In this document: positions 22,803-32,650 of the stretch, in pieces
Numbering within the stretch: the first letter of the stretch is position 1
Layout of the letters: each line of letters opens with the position of its first letter
From: Ehretia macrophylla
Taxonomy: Eukaryota; Streptophyta; Magnoliopsida; Boraginales; Ehretiaceae
Length of the DNA stretch: 64,000 nt
Assembly: GCA_037974665.1 (NCBI GenBank)
Contig: CM075772.1
Span: 44,110,552-44,174,551, forward strand
Direction: 5' to 3'
Program-made: the position numbers and the translations under genes
The notes under the pieces: generated by a model
Seen by the model: only the letters and a program-made list of their open reading frames with translations
Database searches by the model: none
What the model was told of the DNA's origin: nothing

Positions 22803-22832
22803 CACCTGTGCATTGCACGGGGACAACGCTAG
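22803..22832 (+). other. Helitron-type 3' terminus
   Basis: A GC-rich hairpin (CCTGTGC ATT GCACGGG) is followed at a short distance by CTAG and a T at 22833. This is the hallmark of Helitron 3' ends (hairpin, then CTRR, inserted before T). It has the same orientation as the two Rep relics upstream, so they may belong to one decayed Helitron. That link is inference. Confidence 0.6.
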
Positions 22833-23007
22833 TATATATTATATCTGTACACCCAACACACCAGGAAAAAAGAAGAAATATATATATATATATACCAAAC
22901 CAAAAGAAGAAAGAAACAAATATGCATATACACAACTATTTACACTTCTATAGATACACACACTTTCTTCCCTCAAACCTGACCCGACTAAAAAATACCC
23001 GAACTTT

Positions 23008-23143
23008 TTAACCGTAATCTGAGCCATCAGATTGAAGATGGTGAGCATAATGGACGGTAGAGATAGGAGGAGGAGTGGTAGTGTAGAAGATTACATCAGG
23101 AGGCATCACAAGCATGAGGTTGGAGAAGCTTCCCTCCTCGCCC
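23008..23143 (-). pseudogene. Terminal exon of an unrecognised host gene
   Basis: On the minus strand an AG acceptor (23145-23144) opens a 45-codon frame, GEEGSFSNLMLVMPPDVIF followed by YTTTPPPISTVHYAHH. It ends at a TAA (23010-23008). Composition and a clean acceptor suggest a real 3' exon, but no upstream exon was found and I do not recognise the family. It could be a gene fragment carried by a mobile element. Confidence 0.4.
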
Positions 23144-23384
23144 CTATGATAGTATAAATGGCAAAATCTAATATAGCCTTGTGAAAAATGTTAGACCAAC
23201 TAATCCTACTGCTTAGCCTTGTGAAAAATGTTTCTAAAGATATTCAAAATATTTTCTAAATCTTTCGTCTTAATACAATTTTCCCATCATTCTAATTTCG
23301 CTTTTTGAGAGAGATTTTTAATTTTGCAAACATGCGGGATAGGCTTATGGGTTTCTTCACTTACTCTGCATTGCATATTCACAG

Positions 23385-23463
23385 GCACCATGGTCGACGC
23401 CAAGAAAACAAAGAAGACCCATGAGAGCATTAACAAAACGCTAGCAATTGAACTGATTAGCAG
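23385..23463 (+). pseudogene. Ribosomal protein L30 (eL30) 5' coding fragment
   Basis: After a TTCACAG acceptor-like sequence, GCACC leads into an ATG at 23390. The frame MVDAKKTKKTHESINKTLA closely follows the N-terminus of plant 60S ribosomal protein L30, where the family has MVAAKKTKKTHESINNRLA. Similarity ends around codon 24 and the frame runs into unrelated Lys-rich sequence. Retention of the intron border suggests a DNA-level copy rather than a retrocopy. The full protein is about 112 residues, so this is a small fragment. Confidence 0.75.
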
Positions 23464-23547
23464 GAAAAAAAAAGAAAATGAGGTTGGAGAGAATCAGTGC
23501 ACCTCTGCTCTTGTTAAACACATCAAAGCTCCTCCTTTCCATCTTGT

Positions 23548-23640
23548 AGTTTTTTTTTGTTTTTTTTTTTGTTTTTGTTTTTTGTTTTTTTGTTTTTTTT
23601 GTTTTTGTTTTTTTTTTTTGTTTTGTTAAAAAAAAAAAAA
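23548..23640. repeat. T-rich low-complexity tract with adjoining A-run
   Basis: Long (T)nG runs end in TTTTGTT followed by 13 A. Reading frames here (poly-Phe/Cys or poly-Lys/Thr) are artefacts of composition. Confidence 0.9.
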
Positions 23641-23784
23641 ATCTTGTAGTTTTTGTTAATTTAAGCCTTTTTTTAGTTGAAAATGGTTTTTTGGTCAATT
23701 TGCACACATATTTTATTGACAAAGTTGTTGAAAACATTAAAGTTGCATAAGCCGCTTGTGTAACTCACTTGCCATTAAAATTAA

Positions 23785-23897
23785 TGATTTTTTTGACAGA
23801 GGGGCTGTGGTGCAATGGTTTTCAAATCACATGGGGGATCCTGTGCATTTTCGACAAAGCATAAAAGACTACGATGCTATTTAGTATTTACCCTTAT
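23785..23897 (-). mobile_element. MITE-like terminal fragment
   Basis: In reverse complement this begins GGGTAAATACTAAATAGCATCG and continues with gene-free 'ccccatgtgatttgaaa' type repeats, like the end at 9937. The opposite end is absent, so only a fragment is supported. Confidence 0.45.
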
Positions 23898-24912
23898 TTA
23901 CCTTTTTTTTTTGCTAAGCAAGTGATCGTTTCATTCCACAGCACCCTTATTTACCCTAGTGAAAAGATCTTTCTTTCAGCTGATCGAGTCCATATTATAT
24001 TTTACTAGTGAAAAGATCTTTCTTTCAGCTGATCGAGTCTATGTTATATTTGGATATCGATCCTACGTACGTACTCTTTTACGTGGTAAATGAGATATCC
24101 TTTTTTCAGTTTTAAAACTATTGACATCTCGCTATTTAACTAAATGGAGGGTAAAAAATTTTGACGTCTAATCAATTTTTGTACTACTAAATGCTTCTAA
24201 AACAAAAATTTATTCCAAACTCTTTTGGATGTCATATTAGGAATTCGAAGCTAGAACTACATGATATATATAGTATTTATCAAGATAGTATATTTTGCAA
24301 TGCCCACACCCTGATCAGGTTGATCTTTCACGTTAGTTATACTAGTTATTCAAAAAGCTTTTCAGAATCTGATTAGGCAATGGGCAGTACATTGCCATCT
24401 TAATTAGTGACGAGAAGGTTTATATTCTTATAGATTATAACATGAGTTGCACATGATTAAGAGAAAAAAAAAATCCAGAAAGTAATGTGTGTTAATTATA
24501 AAAGATGATAGCCATTCCTAGGTAGTGGGTGATCAACCAAAGTGTAGCTTTTGGCCTGTCGGGTATATTTGGTACCTAATCAACAGAAAGATCATCTATC
24601 CTAGCTTTCATAACCACCAACGGATCGGAGGAGTTACATTATAGTGAAGGTGTGTACATATATACATATTCTTGAATTTTTTTTAAACAAAAAATATCAA
24701 TTTTTTTAAATCACATTACACTGATTACAAAGTATGATTTTGCTAACCATCGAGTACTATCTCCGCCCCCGATAACCACCCAATCTATTGCAATGTTTTT
24801 ATCTCTCTTTGCATGGGTGGATTGCACGTGATTGACCAACAAAAAAAGAGAAAAAAATTGCACCTGATCGAGGCTGCCAGAGACTTCCTAGATTTCTTTG
24901 ATGATTGTGATT
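23898..24912. other. Intergenic with a small tandem duplication
   Basis: Two adjacent units of about 49 bp sharing AGTGAAAAGATCTTTC occupy 23955-24052. Parts of 24040-24480 resemble 46620-47420 weakly, suggesting an old duplication of the phloem-protein-2 neighbourhood. No gene is seen. Confidence 0.5.
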
Positions 24913-25396
24913 GGGGGTAATTCCACATTTAGTCCCCATTGTTTGCAAAATATCTCAATTTAGTCCATATTGTTTAAAATATCTCAATTTAGTCCCTATT
25001 GTTTCACTAAAAATTTTAATTTCATCCCTATTGTTTAATATGTCTCAATTTAGTCCCTTTTATTTTTTAAAAAGTTTCAACTTCGTCCCTATTGTTTTTA
25101 AAAAGTTTAATTTCGTCCCTATTATATTCTTAAAGTTTCAAATTCATCCCTATTATCCAAGGACTAAATTGAATTTTTTGAGAAACAATAGGGATGAATT
25201 TGAAACGTTTTAAAATCAATAAGGATGAAATTAAAACTTTTTGAAAAATAATAAAGACGAAATTAAAAACTTTAAACAATAAGGATGAAATTGAAACTTT
25301 TAGAGAAACAAAAGGGACTAAATTGAGATATTTTAAATAATATGGACTAAACTGAAACACTTTACAAACAATAGAGACTAAATGTGAGATTTTCCC
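24913..25396. mobile_element. Foldback MITE with 9-bp target duplication (Mutator-like)
   Basis: The 484-bp element is almost one long imperfect palindrome. The left half is built of repeated 'aatttagtccctattgttt' units of about 30 bp and the right half carries their reverse complement. Its ends are GGGGGTAATTCCACATTTAG and, inverted, GGGAAAATCTCACATTTAG. Perfect 9-bp repeats ATTGTGATT flank it at 24904-24912 and 25397-25405, the length produced by Mutator-like transposases. It encodes no protein. Transcripts would form a long hairpin. A related, truncated copy is at 31571-31950. Confidence 0.85.
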
Positions 25397-25405
25397 ATTG
25401 TGATT

Positions 25406-26163
25406 CTCCAATTAGAATCTAAAATGTTATAGATCAATGGAAGCTAATCTTCTGCACCACTTTCTAATATGACTTCAATGCAATAAAGTCCAATTTTTGA
25501 CTCCTGACCTCGCTAACCATCACCTTGCTGATTATATCCCTACAAGAACATTTTGAACGTTCTCGAATGGTTAAATTCAGTTCAGAAGTTACATTGATTG
25601 CCTATGGATGTAAAGACCTGGAGATGTCTTACGACTACTGATATGCCCTTTGTTGTAATTATAGGAGATTGCGAGATCAATTCTATTAGATAACATTTTT
25701 TTAATATGTATTGTATGATATGGACATGCCTTGAATAATAATGTTCTCTCTCTTCATATAACAATATGTTCCAATTTAGCATGCATAAAGTAACATTTTA
25801 TTCTAAATTGGCATTTCAGATACAAGGTTAATTAAGTTGATTTTAAATTGAAATTCAATGCATAAGGTTTACTTTCAAATTCAACGCATAAGGTTTACCG
25901 TCTTTGAGTAGAATACTTGAAAGACATGCATGTGCATACCCGTGAGAAAGAGAGAGAGAGAGAGAGAGACCAAATCTGTTTATCGAATGCAGTAAAAATA
26001 TGTGCACTGATCTTTCCACGAAAAAACTATTATCCTTTTGTAAAATACGCAATGACAAATTATAGAACCAAATCATTATTATCAAAAGTTTCCAGACAAA
26101 AGGGAAAAACACAACACTCATGACATACTGGCTCAGCAAATTTATATACCTCGTCTTGACAAT
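25406..26163. other. Intergenic with (AG)n microsatellite
   Basis: No supported gene. An (AG)n run lies at about 25948-25968. Confidence 0.5.
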
Positions 26164-27745
26164 CATCATTCTACTACCAACCACCAGGTAGCAGCCGTAA
26201 GTCCGGCCTTTATATCATCATTGCCAGTGAAAGCAAGGTTGCATGTGAAATCCATTATGGAACAAATTCAAAATCATTATTTTAGGGAAAAAAAAAGGCA
26301 GGTCTACTGTGCATAATGGGCTAGAATCTACCCTTCACAGTTTCTGGTTTGAACCACTTAGGATTTTACAAGTCATATGAGTTTCATCCACCAAGAAAGG
26401 CGGGAACAATTTGAAGAGTCTACACTGAAGTTCACGGGATAAAGACATTTCGCCCATGAGTTTTAAGCTAAAACCCAAACACCCCCATATACACTAACAA
26501 GGTTAGACTTCTGTTAAACCACAAGGGAATACTTGTCTTTGCACTTTTATATAAAGAAGACTACAACCTTAACCTTGAATCGGGAAAAAAAAAATAATAA
26601 GTAAAATTTAAACCTCTGCCTCGCCGCTGCCTCGCCGTTGCCTCCTAAACTCGAGGAAGCCTAAAGTTAACAGGGGGAAGAATGAGGAGAAAGCAGCAGA
26701 GGAAAGAGGAGAGAGGAAGAGGGCCAAGCAAAGAAGAAGGAGGAGGAAAAAAAAAAAGAAAAAAAAAAACAAGGTGGTGATTTCTTTAGTAGCTCCCTCT
26801 GATCTTCTTATTTTGGTGGCAACTTACTGTTGCGGTGGTTTACAGCTTGGTTCATCAATTTTTCGGTTGTTGTATTTGTTATATTTTCTTCATTTTTTGC
26901 TTATTAATTTGATGTTGAATTTATCACGACTATTGATTATATATGATTATTCGATAGTGCAGTATGCTAAGTTGTTGCTTGGACGAAGTCACAGGCGAAC
27001 CTAGAAATCTAATGTTGGGGACCGAATTTTTTTTTTTCCAACAACATTTTTTGTATAGTATTTTTTAGTCTAGTAGAAAAGAGACTCAATTTTTACAGTT
27101 TTAATTTTTTTTATATAGTTTTATTAAAAAAAATTTGGTTATAATTTCAAGTTACGGTACTTTAAAAAATTTGGTAAGTAAAATAATCATTCCGAGCATA
27201 TTTTTGAATATCAACTAGTTTATACTTTAGATGCACTAAAATATTATAATAATTCTAAATTGCATATTTAACTATTAGTTCATGTTCATGGTACAAATTA
27301 AACAGTCTATGTATTCAATAAATATTAAACGATCTAGTTTAATGCAATAAATAATAATTATAACTTAGTGGTTAGACATTAAATCAGATATTATGAATTC
27401 GAACCTAATAGAGGTCATGTTCTTTAGATATTAATTATTTTTCATCCACAACTAAAACTACAAAATAGATATAATTATGCTAACTTGAACTCCAACCATC
27501 AACATAATGCTATTTGTGACTAACCACCAAGCAACTTCATATTTTGGAAAAAAATTATCACTTTGATGTGTTTATTCATTGCATCTTAAAAGTTTGCTGC
27601 AAAATGTACTTTTCCAGAAGCTCAACTAATTCACTTTCTTGCAAATCCAAGAGGGCCACAAGGACCGTTGGAATCAATTTGGCTTGCATTTGATGATGAT
27701 ATCTGGACTTACGGCTGCTACCTGGTGGTTGGTAGTAGAATGATG
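26164..27745. other. 1.58-kb segment bounded by perfect 41-bp inverted repeats
   Basis: 26164-26204 and 27705-27745 are exact reverse complements over 41 bp, starting CATCATTCTACTACC at both outer edges. The match continues imperfectly inward (ATATCATCA). No target duplication was found, and the interior has no transposase. It includes a purine-rich low-complexity tract at 26690-26775. It could be a non-autonomous DNA element or an inverted duplication of a gene piece. Confidence 0.55.
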
Positions 27746-28124
27746 TGTCTTTAGAACACAAACAGTGTTCTCGTTATAACAATTTCAAGTAATCTCCTTG
27801 CTTTTGAGCTGAAATCAATCAAAATTCATAAAAAATTTCAATCTTTAACCTACTCACGTGCTTAACCTATAGAAGAAAACAGTAGATTTGTAAAGTTTTT
27901 AGCATCTCTCCAATAAAATCTATAAAGCCTCTAATTAATTAGAATCAATTCAAGTAATAGCTAAAGGTTAATCCTTTCAACTATCACTAGATTGTCCACA
28001 CTCCATCATATTTTACTTCTTGCACATCACATCATAAGTATTTCTACGTAATCTCCTTAAGTTTTAGCTAATATAACTAACAGCATTCAAATTTTAATCA
28101 AAATTCATGTTTCCACAACTTCAA

Positions 28125-28355
28125 ATGGTCAACGTGTGCTATCACCGCCACATTTCTCAGCCGGCTAGGATCAACTGCTCCACTAGGAGCAGTTGATACT
28201 GCCGTTGTCGCCGTGCCGGTGGAAAAGGCGCGAGTAAATCCGGTGACGGCGCGTGAAAATGCATAAGGTTTTAGAGATGAATAGTGACTACTGGAGGATG
28301 TTGAGAGAGATTTTCTGATGGTGGTAGCGAGTAAACGAAGCAATGGACCGCTCAT
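28125..28355 (-). pseudogene. TypA/BipA-like mitochondrial GTPase, exon 1 fragment
   Basis: The minus-strand frame starts MSGPLLRLLATTIRKSLSTS, a Ser/Arg-rich presequence fitting an organellar, probably mitochondrial, transit peptide. It ends LRNVAVIAHVDH, the first half of the P-loop of TypA/BipA translation GTPases (HVDHGKTT in the family). The sequence breaks exactly before Gly-Lys and runs into DNA that elsewhere belongs to the next intron. A deletion therefore removed the end of exon 1, intron 1 and exon 2. About 77 codons remain of a protein of over 600 residues. It cannot encode a GTPase. Confidence 0.85.
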
Positions 28356-28404
28356 TTCTTCTGCTTAATTGAAGCCAACAAGTGAGCAGTGTTGAAAATC
28401 TGTG

Positions 28405-28423
28405 CAGGGTTTAGGGTTTTAGG
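28405..28423 (-). promoter_or_regulatory. Telo-box upstream of TypA exon 1
   Basis: On the minus strand two AAACCCTA-type units lie about 50 bp upstream of the ATG. Such telo-boxes are common in 5' regions of plant translation-machinery genes, so the fragment kept its promoter-proximal DNA. Confidence 0.6.
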
Positions 28424-28590
28424 CTAAAGCAAGAGCAAAAACGTCTGACTTTCAAGCACGCTTTCATCTACGGACACGCGAGTTATAGTGAACTATTGTG
28501 GTGCCACGACTCTTGTATGGAATGTGCCGCTTTTGGACGTAATTTAGATATATATGCGAAACACGATTTCACTTAGATAAAGAACACAAT

Positions 28591-29603
28591 TATTCGCTTT
28601 TATGTGAACCACCTTGAGTCTATTTAGCCTAATTTTTAGACATTTAAAAATACTTTCTTTGAGTTTCAAAGCTGAATCTAACCTATTTAAAGCGTTTTTA
28701 TGTAAAAGTTGAAACTAAAAAATAAAAAGTTTCAAATTGGATATTTTTAAAAAAAATAATTTTGTGAAACTATTTTTACGTAATGCGAGAAGTTGTTTCT
28801 TATTTTTTCTCAAATATGCCCCTTCATATTTTTAAAACCCAACATTACTCTAAAAAATTTTAAAAGCCAACATTATCAACATATATAGGCCAAACATTTA
28901 ATGACTTTTGTTTAATAACACTTCTAACCAAAGTTATCAGTACTAAATTAACAAAAAAAAAAAAAAAAAACACTTCTAACCAAAGTTATACAATTTAAAT
29001 ACGAAAATTTTACAATTAGACTAAACAGAACCTTGACCATTAGGCTTTTAGCATTAACACTATGTTTGGATTCACATTTTTAAAGGAAAATACAAAAAAG
29101 AGGGGGAAGAATTAAGGAACTTTTAACTTTGTTTAGAAATAAATTGAATGATTTAAGAATTCTTTAAAGAAAAAAAATGCAATAGAGATTCTCTCTATTT
29201 TCGATTTTGAAGCGAAAGTCAAAGTGAGAAGTTTTAGTTAGTCGGAATAAAAATGCTATGAAAAGGTTATTTAAGCAATTCTTATTCACTTTCTTTTACT
29301 TTAGAATAATTAACTTTTTACATTAGGACTAAATAAATATTAAAAACGGATTAGAACTAGTACTAGAAAAAATACATAAATAATTTTTTAAAAGTTTGGG
29401 ACCAAAGAAGTAGCAGACTGATAGCCCCAACTGGTTATGAGTTGCATCCGCTTTGTGAAAAGACAATCTTAGAATGTTTGTTGTGTTTCTATTTTTGTCT
29501 AATCTGCAATTTGAATCCGACACATTATTATATCCCAATTTCAAATCTTAAAAAGTGTGTGGAAGACTTTTAGTGTGGAACTTATTTCGTTATAAATGAA
29601 TTT
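28591..29603. repeat. AT-rich dispersed repeat DNA
   Basis: 29135-29380 recurs at 49370-49610, both containing GCAATAGAGATTCTCTC. 28995-29060 resembles 9010-9070. No gene is seen. Confidence 0.55.
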
Positions 29604-30290
29604 CCTAAGGATCTGTAGAAAAGATTCTAAAGACTAATTTAGATATAATTAACACATTAAATATAAGTTCAATAATGAAATTGTTTGCTAAATAAATGAA
29701 TAATACAATAAGTCATGTTCTAAAATTATATTTAATTGATTTTTAGAACGTATAATCTATCACTAGCATAGGAGCTGAACATCAGTGTAATTTTAGGCAC
29801 GCATTCATGTAGGTTCACATGCGATACAGTGAATTATGTGGCGCCACGAATCTTGTATGGGAAATGCCGCTCTTGGATATAATTTTGGTAAGCAAAACAC
29901 AATTTCATTTAGATACATAAAGGAATTCACCTTTGCCTAAATCCCTTGGTCATTAAGCTTTTAGTATTAACGCTATATTAGGATTCACTTTTTTGGAGAA
30001 ACGAAAAGGAAGGGAATGGATTAATTGAGGAATTCTTTCCTCTGTTTAGATTTACTTTTGGAAGGAAGGAAAATAAATGAAGGGATTAAAATATTTTTTA
30101 AGGTTAAAATTTTGCAATCCTCTCAGTTTTGAATTTTTTTTGAAGGAAAAGCGAAGACCATAAAAAGTCCACTGACCCGGTTTGTCCCTTTTGTTATTAT
30201 TGCTGCCAATGATGTCTAACATCCATTCACGTGGAAATCGTGGGATTAGTAATATCCCTCTGCAAAAGACAATAACGAGGTTGTTATGAA
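29604..30290. repeat. Partial relative of the large block, right part
   Basis: Matches about 8660-9320 and 63000-63690 in order and orientation with substitutions. It includes the shared AGTCCACTGACCCGG stretch. Non-coding. Confidence 0.75.
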
Positions 30291-30686
30291 ACAGAAGTGA
30301 AGTTGATCCAAGGTTAGGTATTTTTCATGTGTGCATTGATTTATGGTGATCAAAGTTCTAAGTGGAAGTAGAAAGACTAGCAATTCACGTCACTCCAGCA
30401 AAATGCAAATGATTCTAAATTTGTAATCTTCTCCAGTGAACGGCCATGCATGTATATTAAGTTAATTTACTAAATGAGATACTCTATAATTATCTAAAAT
30501 ATGTTATTAAAGAGAATTGAAAATAGTAAATAGTTATTTTATACATCGTGCATTAACGTATCTAAGTAAAAATTATTGGATTAGCAGTTCATGTGGCCGC
30601 CAAACACTCCAAGAATTTAACAAAAATGGAGACGACAATTTTCGTCGCCAAATCAAAAATGGCGACCAGGGTTCGCAAAATTCACA

Positions 30687-30855
30687 GTTCATCTCCTTTT
30701 CATCTATATTTGCATGTTCGCCCCCATTTTGTCGCTAAAATATGTTCGTCTCCAATTTATCATTAAAATTGGTTCATCTCCAATTTATCTCTAGAATTGG
30801 TTCGTCACCAATTTATTGCTAAAAGAGGTTCGTCTCCAATTTGTCACTAATAATT
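30687..30855. repeat. 28-bp minisatellite, six units
   Basis: Units begin with GTTCGTCTCCAATTT-like sequence at 30687, 30716, 30744, 30772, 30800 and 30828, giving an exact 28-bp spacing for the last four intervals. An inverted flavour of the motif (GACAATTTTCGTCGCC) lies just upstream at 30634. Such arrays are typical of subterminal regions of CACTA elements, but no CACTA end is seen here. Confidence 0.85.
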
Positions 30856-30949
30856 TTTTTTTATTTAAAAAGATATAAAAAATAGTCATAAATTTCTAAA
30901 ATTCTGAAAGTTTTATATAAATTTTAGAAAAGGAAATAAAAGGAGGTCG

Positions 30950-31570
30950 TGGAATGCAAGAACCGTAAGCATAAAAGAAAATAATATAAAAGGAGTAAAC
31001 CACTATTTCCGTAGATAAAAGAACACTAAAAAAGATTACTAAAAGACTTGTGCTTGCACATGCAGAGATGGATCTAAATTTTTTTTTTAATGAAAATTTA
31101 TTGACTTTGTAGGCTAAGAATATCCTTATATTTAATATATGTTGCGGGATCAGTAGTGAATAAGAAATACAAAAGAAAATACTATTTGTAATAGAGTTTT
31201 AGAAACCCGTTAAGTATTTGTTATTATTTTTATTATAAGTTATCTTAAACATTATTTCTTTTTTGTGACAATCAATTCCTAAATTTGATAACAATTAACG
31301 TTGACAATGACTTGTTAAAAAAACAAAAAATAGAAAAAGAATCAACGGTGGCGAGGTAGCCACGTAATACGGCACGCAATTCATCCGAGCATGAGATCTT
31401 AAAATCCAAAATGGAGACAACCCAATTTAATTAGCACTCGCATCATGATATATACGCATGGTTATGTTTGTTTGCAGACAGAAGGTTGCTAAGCTTGAAG
31501 GCGACAATGTGCTTGACATCGTGGGAGATTATGACACTCGTTGGCTAATAGAACCCATTAAGTATTTGTT
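30950..31570 (+). pseudogene. Phloem protein 2-like gene fragment 1 with upstream region
   Basis: 31000-31400 resembles 33600-33960, the upstream region of the phloem-protein-2-like gene at 34 kb, which points to tandem duplication. After a TTTGCAG acceptor the exon starting at 31478 reads QKVAKLEGDNVLDIVGDYDT. This aligns with AIPELVDDTVLNIVGVIET of the 34 kb gene. The frame ends near 31570 where a truncated foldback element begins. The preceding exon was not found. Confidence 0.65.
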
Positions 31571-31950
31571 ATGATTTCGTTCTTATTGTTTAAAATGTCT
31601 TAATTTAATCTCTATTATTTTTCAAAAAGTTTTAATGTCATCCCTATTGTTTCTAAAAGGTTTCTATTTCGTCCTTATTATTTTCTTAAAGTTCTAAATT
31701 CATCCCTACTATTCACTGACTAAATTAAATTTTTTTGAGAAACAATAGGAACTAATTTGAAACTTTTTGAAAACAATATGGACGAAATTAAAACTTTTAG
31801 AAAATAATAAGGACGAAATTGATAAACTTTAAACAATAAGGATGAAATTGAAGCTTTTAAAAAAATAATAGGGACTAAATTGAGACATTTTAAATAATAG
31901 AGACTAGACTGAAATTTTTTGCAAATAATAGGGACTAAATGTGAGATTTG
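31571..31950. mobile_element. Truncated foldback MITE related to 24913-25396
   Basis: Repeated 'tttaatctctattattt' units are followed by their inverse. The right end matches the intact element (CTAAATGTGAGATTTGTCCC) but the left terminus is missing. It abuts the interrupted phloem-protein-2-like exon. Confidence 0.75.
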
Positions 31951-32121
31951 TCCCAACTTAAAAGTAAAGAAGCATAGGACATAAAGGTTTTGCCTCTAAT
32001 AGAATAATGACTTTTTGCTAGCATCTTTTTTCTTGCATTTTGTAATGATTTTTTTTCGTTCTGTGATGATTATGAACCCTTGTGCTCTTTAATTTGAGGT
32101 TGAGATTTCGGGCCTTTTATT

Positions 32122-32650
32122 GATGGGAACGTACACCATATTTTAGGATAGTGTATTATCTTTTTATTAGGGCTCTTAATTGCTTCTAGTAATATGTATA
32201 CAACAACAATCACGTAAATGTAATCCCGATCATCATATTATTGGATCCACATTTGGGTTTTGATTTCGTTGTGGCACAATCTTAGTTTTCCGTCATGGAC
32301 ATTTGTAATTGTACATGTGATGAAGCTTGTTATGAAATCAGTTGGCAAAAAAAAAAAAAACTATTAAAAGTCTGTGGAGCTTCTATCACCCATATTTTTC
32401 TGAGAAGGCAATCAACCTGAGGACTTGCTTGCTAATCAAGGAGCTGAAGCTGAGAATTACTACCTTTTGGAATCTTTGAGAACTACTGCGTTTTGCACTT
32501 CCTCAATTTAGATTTTAATTTGGAATTGTAATCCTTTTTGCGCTTCTCTTGTGTAACCCTTGTTTTATGATTGTTTTGTGTTCTTGGTGGAATTGTTTGC
32601 TGGAAAGATTGGAACCATTCAGAGGTTTTTGGTTAGGATCGTTTTCACAG
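32122..32650 (+). pseudogene. LINE 3' fragment joined to the 1-199 repeat
   Basis: 32122-32320 matches 1-199. At 32324 the sequence switches to the LINE RNase H/3' UTR (match to 6098-6391). It retains the EGNQPEDLLANQGAEAE-coding stretch as well as an ATCACCCATATTTTTCTGAG part that is deleted in the 6 kb copy. It ends near 32650 without its A-tail. Confidence 0.7.

Larger units (their letters stand above)
27797..28590. repeat. Partial relative of the large block (TypA locus version)
   Basis: 27797-28124 resembles 6550-6930, and 28470-28590 resembles 8880-9000. Unlike the other copies, this one carries TypA exon 1 between them and lacks the LINE on the left. It probably represents an earlier or independently derived version of the locus. 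Confidence 0.65.

Noticed and set aside
23324..23737. Long poly-Phe/Cys and poly-Lys/Thr frames
   Set aside because: They are translations of the T-rich tract. Only the first part overlaps the true L30 fragment.
28405..28423. Interstitial telomere repeat
   Set aside because: Only two AAACCCTA units occur, at promoter distance from a translation-factor exon. A telo-box is the better reading.
30687..30855. CRISPR-like or gene-coding repeat
   Set aside because: Units are contiguous with no spacers and contain stops in all frames. It is a minisatellite.
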